This document shows, piece after piece, positions 1 through 4,925 of a stretch of DNA of 13,401 bases. Position numbers and translations under genes: made by a program. The stretch is from Bacteroidales bacterium (GTDB taxonomy: Bacteria > Bacteroidota > Bacteroidia > Bacteroidales > 4484-276): contig JAGYLT010000031.1 in the NCBI GenBank assembly GCA_018400545.1, positions 1 through 13,401 on the forward strand. Direction: 5' to 3'. A model generated the notes under the pieces. It saw only the letters and a list, made by a program, of their open reading frames with translations. It was not told the DNA's origin and did no database searches. The stretch's first letter is position 1. Each line of letters opens with the position of its first letter.

Positions 1-252
1 GTTGATGAGTTAAATCCCATTCTTAGAGGTTGGATGAATTATTACAAAATTGATAAAGTCAGCTACACGCAACAAGCGTTTAAGAAATTAGACGACTACT
101 TGCGAACTCGTTTGTACCGGTATTACAATCGAAAAAGCCAAAGAAGAACTCGCCTGTATGGTCAACAGGCCTACCATAAATTGGTTCAGGAATACGGACT
201 GATTACTCCGTATAGATCTTCTGGCCTAAGACCTGTGAATGCATTAAGATGA
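1..252 (+). CDS. ltrA: Group II intron reverse transcriptase/maturase, C-terminal fragment
   Basis: The reading frame is open from base 1 and stops at TGA 250-252, giving the last 83 residues of a group II intron-encoded protein. The fragment carries the maturase-specific X domain signature: an N-P-x-L-R-G-W-M-N-Y-Y segment at the very start (the LNPxxRGWxNYY motif), then a basic stretch (RTRLYRYYNRKSQ) and a terminal G-L-x-x-P-Y segment. In this family the reverse transcriptase domain lies upstream and the X domain binds the intron RNA to promote splicing and reverse splicing. No H-N-H endonuclease cysteines follow, so this protein appears to lack the C-terminal En domain, at least in the visible part. 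The ORF ends 13 bases before domain V, as expected for an ORF housed in the domain IV loop. The ATG at 34 is internal, not a start. The gene symbol is generic for the family. Confidence 0.9.
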   Translation, partial: VDELNPILRGWMNYYKIDKVSYTQQAFKKLDDYLRTRLYRYYNRKSQRRTRLYGQQAYHKLVQEYGLITPYRSSGLRPVNALR

Positions 253-265
253 ATGTTTTTAGAGA

Positions 266-298
266 AAGCCGTATGCGGGAAAACCGCACGTACGGTTT
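266..298 (+). ncRNA. Group II intron domain V (catalytic hairpin)
   Basis: This 33-base hairpin has all the hallmarks of domain V. The lower stem pairs 266-273 with 291-298 and contains the catalytic AGC triad at 267-269. A two-base bulge (CG, 289-290) sits on the 3' side, then an upper stem pairs 274-278 with 284-288 and is capped by a GAAA-type loop. These are the conserved metal-binding elements of the ribozyme core. That it is intact suggests the intron was recently active. Confidence 0.88.
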
Positions 299-302
299 GA
301 CG

Positions 303-373
303 AGGGGGCTGAAAGGATAAGGACTGAAATTGAGGTTTTTCCCATTACCGCTTATCCTTTCGCTCTACTCTAC
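303..373 (+). ncRNA. Group II intron domain VI and 3' splice site (approximate)
   Basis: An 11-bp perfect inverted repeat (311-321 with 351-361) follows domain V and is read as the domain VI stem. The pyrimidine-rich CTCTACTCTAC that follows matches the usual 3' terminus of bacterial group II introns ending in AC. A367 is the best candidate for the branch-point adenosine. The exact 3' splice site (373 versus 368) is inferred, not demonstrated. Confidence 0.65.
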
Positions 374-389
374 TGGCCTGATAAAAAGA

Positions 390-425
390 TGCCACCAGGG
401 CTCTCGCATAGTGATGCCCTCGGCA
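390..425. other. Hairpin in the 3' exon just downstream of the intron
   Basis: TGCC (390-393) pairs with GGCA (422-425) and AGGGC (397-401) with GCCCT (416-420), separated by a small internal loop and closed by a 14-base loop. There is no U-tract on either strand, so it is not a convincing intrinsic terminator. No reading frame spans 374-528; apart from this hairpin and the one at 491-509 nothing recognisable is seen there. Confidence 0.3.
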
Positions 426-490
426 CAAGACACAACCAATTCGCAAAGTTTATGCTAATTAACTCCGGCAAAAATTGTTATTAATCGAAT

Positions 491-509
491 TGAGTTTAAA
501 TCGAACTCA
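491..509 (-). terminator. Possible weak terminator of the glucosaminidase gene
   Basis: TGAGTT (491-496) and AACTCA (504-509) form a 6-bp stem with a 7-base loop, 20 bases beyond the TAA stop of the minus-strand gene ending at 529. No clean U-tract follows on the minus strand, so this is a weak call based on position and symmetry only. Confidence 0.3.
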
Positions 510-528
510 GGCTAATATTAAAATGCTT

Positions 529-1461
529 TTACAGCGAAGCCTGTGGCCCCATGTATTCCAGGTTGTGGCGCATCATCGACCGCAGGGTGTTTACGTATTC
601 CATGCCGATGCCTGAATATTTCTGCAATCCAACGGCCATGTCGTAACCTGAGGGTTCCTGTCCGGCTTCGCGGGCATGGTAGCGCAACACGCGCAACTGC
701 CTGAAGGCCGGATGGGAATTGAGGTATCGGATGTAAAATCTTACCGAGTGCTTAAGGTCGTCAAAGACTGCTACTTCATGTGTGGCACCGTCCATGCGCT
801 TGCGCGGAACCACACCGCAGCCAGGGGTAAAACACCACTGTCCGAAAAGGTTGTTTCCCTTGCGGGCGAAATAGGAACTGCCCCATGCCGATTCGTTGGC
901 GGCCTGCACCATGGCGAGTTCTTCGGGGATAATATCCACATGCAGCAACAAAGCCCTGAAGAATTCCTCGGAGCCGATATCACGATTTTCCACGCGGTAG
1001 CGAATGGCTACTTCTTCCAGATTATCCATTTCTTCTTCTGAAAGTGCATCACCATGATTAACTTTTTGCAACATCGCGAGAATCCAGGCACGCTCCTCCA
1101 ACACCTTTTGGTTTTCCTGTTCTACGATGGGTCGGATAAATTCGAAGAAATCCTGTTTTTTTTGTTCCACATCGCTGTAAGAAGTAAAATCGGGCAGTTG
1201 TGACTCGATGCCTTCAGGTACTCCCAGCCTGGTAGTCTTCAGTTTCTTTGGCGCCGGATTGCCGGCACGCAGCGGTTTGATATTGTTTTTCTCCTGTGTT
1301 TCATCGGGCAAGTCAGGGATATCCACTTCTCCAACCAATTCGGCAGGATCGGCTTGATGCTCTCCGGAAGTTTTGTAATTGCATCCTGAAGAGAAAAAGA
1401 TCAGGATAGATAAGGTAATAAAATTTAATATAATTGGTTTTCTATAAGTTAACATAATCAT
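529..1461 (-). CDS. Glucosaminidase-domain lipoprotein (Bax/FlgJ-like peptidoglycan hydrolase)
   Basis: Predicted 310-residue lipoprotein that probably cleaves the N-acetylglucosaminyl bond of peptidoglycan in the periplasm or at the outer membrane. The N-terminus has a hydrophobic signal segment (about residues 9-24) ending in S-S-G-C, making Cys27 the likely lipidation site. A charged, proline-rich linker (about 30-95) leads to a helical region and then a C-terminal glucosaminidase domain (about 165-300). Recognisable family landmarks are AANESAWGSS (187-196), with Glu190 the expected catalytic acid, G-N-N-L-F-G-Q-W-C (202-210) and Y-S-G-I-G-x-x-Y (282-289). These match the Bax branch of the GH73-related family better than lysozyme-like hydrolases. 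A second in-frame ATG at codon 3 is an equally possible start. The gene stands alone, with its own putative -7 motif and divergent from the M16 protease. Family assignment is firm; the physiological role is inferred. Confidence 0.85.
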   Translation of the reverse strand: MIMLTYRKPIILNFITLSILIFFSSGCNYKTSGEHQADPAELVGEVDIPDLPDETQEKNNIKPLRAGNPAPKKLKTTRLGVPEGIESQLPDFTSYSDVEQKKQDFFEFIRPIVEQENQKVLEERAWILAMLQKVNHGDALSEEEMDNLEEVAIRYRVENRDIGSEEFFRALLLHVDIIPEELAMVQAANESAWGSSYFARKGNNLFGQWCFTPGCGVVPRKRMDGATHEVAVFDDLKHSVRFYIRYLNSHPAFRQLRVLRYHAREAGQEPSGYDMAVGLQKYSGIGMEYVNTLRSMMRHNLEYMGPQASL

Positions 1462-1475
1462 GTTGTTTTAGGCGG

Positions 1476-1483
1476 CAAATATA
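1476..1483 (-). promoter_or_regulatory. Bacteroidota-type -7 motif upstream of the glucosaminidase gene
   Basis: Read on the minus strand this is TATATTTG, a full match to the TAnnTTTG consensus of the Bacteroidota primary sigma factor. It lies 14 bases upstream of the ATG, which implies a very short leader. No good TTTG -33 box is visible at the expected spacing. Confidence 0.45.
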
Positions 1484-1790
1484 CAATGATTTTGATTAAT
1501 GAACTTTCACAGACTTAATATATTGAATAACTGACTTTTAAAGGTTTGATTGAAAATCCTTTATGATGGTATATTACATTATTTTATTTTGAATTTGCAA
1601 GCTTCGTTTAAGGTTTAAACAAGTCAATGCAACTGATTTCGAATTCAAAAACTTTTTTCATGATCACCTTTGACTGCGACAGTATTTGTCCTTCGCAAGC
1701 CCTATCCGGGGCATGGATTATTTCCTGATCAGCAGAGCAATCTGAAGTTCCACAGAATAACCGGAGTAGCTACTAATAACCAAAATCGTT

Positions 1791-1798
1791 TACCTTTG
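1791..1798 (+). promoter_or_regulatory. Bacteroidota-type -7 motif upstream of the M16 protease gene
   Basis: TACCTTTG matches TAnnTTTG exactly and lies 17 bases before the ATG at 1816. The implied transcription start near 1805 would exclude the upstream in-frame TTG at 1807 as a practical start codon. No convincing -33 box was found. Confidence 0.5.
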
Positions 1799-1815
1799 CC
1801 GCCATTTTGCAAATT

Positions 1816-3054
1816 ATGGATTATCAGTATCATCGGCTAAAAAACGGAATCAGGATCATTCACAAAAATGTGAACAGCCCGGTGGCACATTGCGGTGTGG
1901 TGATTGATGCCGGATCGCGGGATGAGCTGGAAAACGAAAAAGGTATTGCCCACTTCATTGAGCACCTCATTTTTAAGGGAACCCAAAAACGCAAGGCTTA
2001 TCATATCCTGAGCCGCATGGAAAATGTGGGCGGCGATCTGAATGCCTACACCAGCAAGGAAGAAACCTTCGTGTATGCTTCATTTTTGCAGCGGCACTAC
2101 CAGCGGGCGCTGGAACTATTTGCCGACATCCTGTTTAACTCCACCTTCCCGGAAAAGGAGATTACCAAAGAAAAGGATGTGGTGCTGGATGAGATCAATT
2201 CATACAAAGATTCACCGTCGGAACTGATATTTGATGAGTTTGAAGAATTGCTGTATAACTACCATCCCATCGGGAGCAATATCCTGGGGACGCCTGAATC
2301 AGTCAACCGTTTCAACAGGAATGACATCCGTAAGTTTATGCAGCGCAATTACCTCGCCGACCGTTTGGTAATTTCATCCGTGGGGAACATTGCATTTAAC
2401 AAACTGGTTGGGATCGTAAAACGTTATTTCAGCCATATTTCCACACCGTCTTCGCAAAACGGTCGAACCGGTTTTAATGATTATCAGCCCGAATCGCTTA
2501 CAGCTCCAAAATCGAACTACCAGGTACATTGCGTCCTGGGAACTCCGGCATTCGATGTGCAGGACGACCGGAAAACCACGCTGGCTTTGCTTACCAATTT
2601 GTTGGGCGGGCCGGGCATGAACTCGCGCCTGAACTTAGGCATCCGCGAAAAATACGGGTATTGCTATGCCATCGAAGCACACTATCAACCCTATTCCGAC
2701 ACCGGGAATTTCCATATTTACCTCGGCACCGACAATGGTTTTCTGGAAAAATCACTGAAGCTGATTGATAAGGAACTGAAACGTTTCCGTGAACACAGGA
2801 TGGGGGTACTGCAATTGCATCGCGCCAAAAGGCAGATCATCGGGCAACTGGCCATTTCGCTGGAGTCGAATGTGAGTGAAATGATCTCAATCGGCAAAAG
2901 CCACCTGTTTTTTGATGAGGTGGACACCTTTCAACAAATTGCCCAAAAGGTAGAAAATATCTCGGCCAGCGATGTGATGGAAGTGGCGAATGCGATTTTT
3001 GTGCCCGGGCAGTTTAGCAGGTTGACCTATGTGCCTGGGAGGAATGGAGATTAG
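1816..3054 (+). CDS. M16 family zinc metallopeptidase (pitrilysin/MPP-type)
   Basis: A 412-residue single-unit M16 peptidase. The inverted zinc motif HxxEH is present as His46-Phe-Ile-Glu49-His50, with Glu126 (in V-V-L-D-E-I) at the right distance to be the third zinc ligand and Glu119 the usual conserved partner. The second half carries the inactive-like M16 C domain with G-G-P-G-M-N-S-R-L-N (about residue 270) and the Y-G-Y-C-Y segment, so both halves of the clamshell are complete. No signal peptide is seen, so it probably acts in the cytoplasm on peptides or small proteins. The ATG at 1816 is preferred over the upstream in-frame TTG (1807) because of the nearby -7 motif and because family members start just before the N-G-I-R segment. 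It precedes an O-methyltransferase gene and coaD on the same strand. The substrate is unknown. Confidence 0.93.
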   Translation: MDYQYHRLKNGIRIIHKNVNSPVAHCGVVIDAGSRDELENEKGIAHFIEHLIFKGTQKRKAYHILSRMENVGGDLNAYTSKEETFVYASFLQRHYQRALELFADILFNSTFPEKEITKEKDVVLDEINSYKDSPSELIFDEFEELLYNYHPIGSNILGTPESVNRFNRNDIRKFMQRNYLADRLVISSVGNIAFNKLVGIVKRYFSHISTPSSQNGRTGFNDYQPESLTAPKSNYQVHCVLGTPAFDVQDDRKTTLALLTNLLGGPGMNSRLNLGIREKYGYCYAIEAHYQPYSDTGNFHIYLGTDNGFLEKSLKLIDKELKRFREHRMGVLQLHRAKRQIIGQLAISLESNVSEMISIGKSHLFFDEVDTFQQIAQKVENISASDVMEVANAIFVPGQFSRLTYVPGRNGD

Positions 3055-3120
3055 CGGAAGGTGATTGAGTTATTGGAGTGAAATTCCCGGGTTTTTCCTT
3101 ACATTAATGAACACGGGGTC

Positions 3121-3168
3121 AGCCATTTGGAGAAAATATGATTGTTTGGATAGATTTCTCAAATGGCT
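3121..3168 (+). terminator. Candidate terminator hairpin after the M16 protease gene
   Basis: Bases 3121-3135 pair with 3155-3168 over 14 bp with a single bulged G, closed by a 19-base loop. It lies 66 bases after the M16 stop codon. The following tract is only TTTC, with a T-rich stretch a little further on, so it may work as a weak terminator or an mRNA 3'-end stabiliser. Confidence 0.45.
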
Positions 3169-3254
3169 TTCACTATTAACTTTTTCCATCGCACACAAAC
3201 AAAATTTTGAACATCCTGATTTTATCATTGTATCTAATCGAAAAACATTTTATC

Positions 3255-3908
3255 ATGCCACAGCAAGATTACAAAGCCACACACCCTGACTTTGAGCAAT
3301 ATGCCGAAGATCACACCACCCCGGAATCCGATCTGCTTTACCGGCTTTATCGTGAAACCCACCTGAAAACCATGTACCCGCGGATGTTATCGGGGCACCT
3401 GCAGGGGCAGTTTCTCAGGATGATCAGCAAAATCTACCGGCCGAAGGTCATACTTGAAATCGGGACTTTCACCGGGTACGCCACCATCAATCTGGCACTC
3501 GGACTGCCGGATGACGGCATCATCCACACCATCGACAGTAACCCGGAGTTGGTGGAGATCGGGAAAAAATATTTTAAAGAGGCCGGCGTGGAAGATAAAA
3601 TCAAAATCCAAATTGGAAAAGCCATGGAAATCATTCCCGGATTTAAGGAATCATTCGACCTGGTTTTTATTGATGCCGACAAAGAGAACTATCTGAATTA
3701 CTATAAGCTGCTGATTGACAAGCTGAAACCCGGGAGCATAATCCTGGCTGACAATGCTTTCTGGGATGGAAAAGTGCTTGACAAAAGTACGGATGACCGT
3801 GAGGCCAAAGGAATCATGGAATTCAATGCGTTTGTTCAAAAGGATGATCGCGTGGAGAATGTCCTGGTCCCAATTCGTGACGGATTAATGATGGTAAGGA
3901 AAAGGTAA
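3255..3908 (+). CDS. Class I SAM-dependent O-methyltransferase (COMT-like, PF01596 type)
   Basis: A 217-residue cytoplasmic methyltransferase of the metal-dependent catechol/caffeoyl-CoA O-methyltransferase family (YrrM-like in bacteria). Motif I is seen as L-E-I-G-T-F-T-G-Y (67-75), which binds S-adenosylmethionine, followed by the acidic ribose-contacting residue in H-T-I-D-S (Asp94). The metal-site signatures are F-I-D-A-D-K-E-N-Y (138-146) and A-D-N (165-167). The frame is open further upstream to a TTG at 3207, but the ATG at 3255 is chosen because the extra 16 residues are hydrophobic and unlike the family, whose members start shortly before the helical Y-A-E-D-H segment. The acceptor substrate cannot be read from the sequence. 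It sits 200 bases after the M16 gene and 51 bases before coaD, and may be co-transcribed with coaD in part. Confidence 0.92.
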   Translation: MPQQDYKATHPDFEQYAEDHTTPESDLLYRLYRETHLKTMYPRMLSGHLQGQFLRMISKIYRPKVILEIGTFTGYATINLALGLPDDGIIHTIDSNPELVEIGKKYFKEAGVEDKIKIQIGKAMEIIPGFKESFDLVFIDADKENYLNYYKLLIDKLKPGSIILADNAFWDGKVLDKSTDDREAKGIMEFNAFVQKDDRVENVLVPIRDGLMMVRKR

Positions 3909-3935
3909 CATTTCGCAGGCTGCTGCAATAAATAC

Positions 3936-3943
3936 TACCTTTG
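3936..3943 (+). promoter_or_regulatory. Bacteroidota-type -7 motif upstream of coaD
   Basis: TACCTTTG matches the TAnnTTTG consensus and ends 16 bases before the coaD ATG. A TTTCG at 3911-3915, about 20 bases upstream, is a near match to the TTTG -33 box at the expected spacing. This suggests coaD has its own promoter in the gap after the O-methyltransferase gene. Confidence 0.55.
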
Positions 3944-3959
3944 TAAAAACTGAAACAAC

Positions 3960-4421
3960 ATGGAGAGAATCGCCATATTTCCCGGATCGTTCGATCCCAT
4001 CACCCGCGGCCACGAAGACATCATCAACCGTGCAGCACCGCTATTTGATAAAATCATTGTTTCGATCGGCAGAAACCGCGAAAAGAAAAACTATTTCAGG
4101 ATTGAAAAACGATTGGAATTCCTGGAAACCGTTTTTGCCGGAAATCCAAAAATTATTGTTGATACTTATGAAGGCCTCACGGTGGATTACTGTAAAAAAA
4201 TGGGTGCGAAATTCATCCTGCGCGGCCTGCGCACTTCGGCGGATTTTGAATTTGAACGATCCATTGGTCAGGTGAACCGAAAGCTTTATCCCGAGATTGA
4301 AACCGTATTTTTCCTCACACACCCCGAATATACCGCGCTCAATTCCTCCGTGGTCCGCGACATCCTTACCCACGGCGGCGATCCATCAATGTTTATCCCG
4401 GAAGGGCTGAAGATTGATTAG
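3960..4421 (+). CDS. coaD: Phosphopantetheine adenylyltransferase (CoaD)
   Basis: The 153-residue protein catalyses the penultimate step of coenzyme A synthesis: transfer of AMP from ATP to 4'-phosphopantetheine to give dephospho-CoA. It belongs to the nucleotidyltransferase superfamily. Diagnostic features are the N-terminal F-P-G-S-F-D-P-I-T-R-G-H (7-18) with the T/HxGH motif at Thr15-His18, the active-site lysine Lys42 in the N-R-E-K-K segment, R-G-L-R (89-92) followed by D-F-E-F-E, and the C-terminal N-S-S-V-V-R segment that contacts ATP. Length and start agree with the family, which is usually about 160 residues. A cytoplasmic homohexamer is expected from the family. It is the last gene of the plus-strand block and faces the minus-strand permease gene across a 499-base spacer. 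Confidence 0.97.
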   Translation: MERIAIFPGSFDPITRGHEDIINRAAPLFDKIIVSIGRNREKKNYFRIEKRLEFLETVFAGNPKIIVDTYEGLTVDYCKKMGAKFILRGLRTSADFEFERSIGQVNRKLYPEIETVFFLTHPEYTALNSSVVRDILTHGGDPSMFIPEGLKID

Positions 4422-4510
4422 GAGGGAAAGGTTAATAGTTATTTGTTAATGGATTTTTCGTTATTCGGGAAATTCCCGAGGCATTAATTTCATTTACTAA
4501 CGGGAGTTCT

Positions 4511-4534
4511 GTGAAAACCCGTTACGGGTTACAC
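4511..4534 (+). terminator. Probable coaD transcription terminator
   Basis: AACCCG (4516-4521) and CGGGTT (4525-4530) form a GC-rich stem with a TTA loop. The flanking GTG/CAC can extend it after a small internal loop. It lies about 90 bases beyond the coaD stop, and a short T-rich stretch (TTTATT) follows. Moderate support: stem good, U-tract imperfect. Confidence 0.45.
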
Positions 4535-4699
4535 TTTATTATGATGCAGTTATTCAATTTTTGCGCAATCCGTACCGGGTTGTTTTGCGTACTTCTTGAA
4601 ATTATCGCAGCTTATTTACACAAAATTCACAAAAAGTTTAAGCATTGATATACAGCCATTTAAAAAGTTGTTTGTCAAAATTTAAATTGCCAAATCACC

Positions 4700-4772
4700 C
4701 AACTTGGACAAGCCAAAACCAAAAAAGGAGTTATATTTAAAGCATGTAGCATGTTTTGGCTTACCCAAGTTG
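4700..4772. repeat. Long imperfect inverted repeat (20-bp arms, 33-base loop)
   Basis: Bases 4700-4719 pair with 4753-4772 at 18 of 20 positions; the two mismatches are adjacent and central. Weaker complementarity continues outward on both sides (about 4687-4699 with 4775-4787). The loop carries a direct repeat GCATG-TA-GCATG. It could be a bidirectional terminator between convergent genes or the remnant of a small non-autonomous element; nothing in the sequence decides between these. Confidence 0.6.
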
Positions 4773-4846
4773 TCAGGTAAAATTGCTACAAATTTTTCAT
4801 CAAATACAAGTCACTACAATTTTTAATTTTCTCATTGATTTAAAAT

Positions 4847-4925
4847 AATTTAGAAATTTTGCAGAAGTATCTTTCAACTCATTTTCTGCCAAAAAATGGC
4901 AGAAAATGAGTTGAAAGATACTAAT
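4847..4925. repeat. Palindromic repeat element, copy 1 (perfect 26-bp stem)
   Basis: Bases 4866-4891 and 4897-4922 are perfectly complementary over 26 bp with an AAAAA loop. The element also includes a conserved 19-base left flank (ATTTAnAAATTTTGCA core) and a right edge ACTAAT. It aligns without gaps to 7984-8062 at 60 of 79 positions. The right arm overlaps the TAG stop codon (4923-4921, minus strand) of the permease gene, so this gene ends inside the element. On the minus strand the hairpin would form at the very 3' end of the permease mRNA, but no U-tract follows directly, so it is an unusual terminator if it is one. Confidence 0.88.

Larger units (their letters stand above)
1..373 (+). 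mobile_element. Group II intron, 3' portion (5' part lies outside the window)
   Basis: The window opens inside the maturase reading frame of a group II intron and continues through the RNA domains that follow it. The order (maturase C-terminus, a short linker, domain V, then a domain VI-like hairpin ending in a CTAC motif) is the canonical 3' organisation of a mobile, ORF-containing bacterial group II intron. The 3' boundary is placed at about 373 because the AC dinucleotide there ends a CTCTAC stretch directly after the domain VI stem, with A367 a plausible branch-point adenosine 6 bases upstream. The boundary could be off by a few bases. The 5' end and exon-binding sites are not visible, so the class cannot be assigned and the insertion target is unknown. 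Confidence 0.85.
1462..1815. other. Divergent intergenic region (about 350 bases)
   Basis: This AT-rich spacer separates the minus-strand glucosaminidase gene from the plus-strand M16 protease gene. It holds the two outward-facing -7 motifs at its ends. No RNA gene, sizeable reading frame or long repeat is seen in the middle. Confidence 0.6.
4422..4920. other. Convergent AT-rich spacer with several inverted repeats
   Basis: This spacer lies between the 3' ends of coaD and the permease gene. It contains a palindrome CGGGAA-A-TTCCCG (4466-4478), a terminator-like hairpin (4511-4534), a long imperfect inverted repeat (4700-4772) and the left part of a palindromic repeat element (4847-4925). No reading frame with a plausible product is seen. 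Confidence 0.7.

Noticed and set aside
390..425. Hairpin after the intron considered as an integron attC site or a terminator
   Set aside because: It lacks the paired core sites of attC and has no U-tract; kept only as a low-confidence hairpin.
1660..1728. 22-codon plus-strand frame in the spacer upstream of the M16 protease gene
   Set aside because: It has no promoter or ribosome-binding support, is not linked to the -7 motif at 1791, and its length is within chance expectation.
3065..3289. 74-codon plus-strand frame between the M16 protease and O-methyltransferase genes
   Set aside because: It needs a TTG start, runs through a hairpin and into the start of the O-methyltransferase gene, and its product has no recognisable features.
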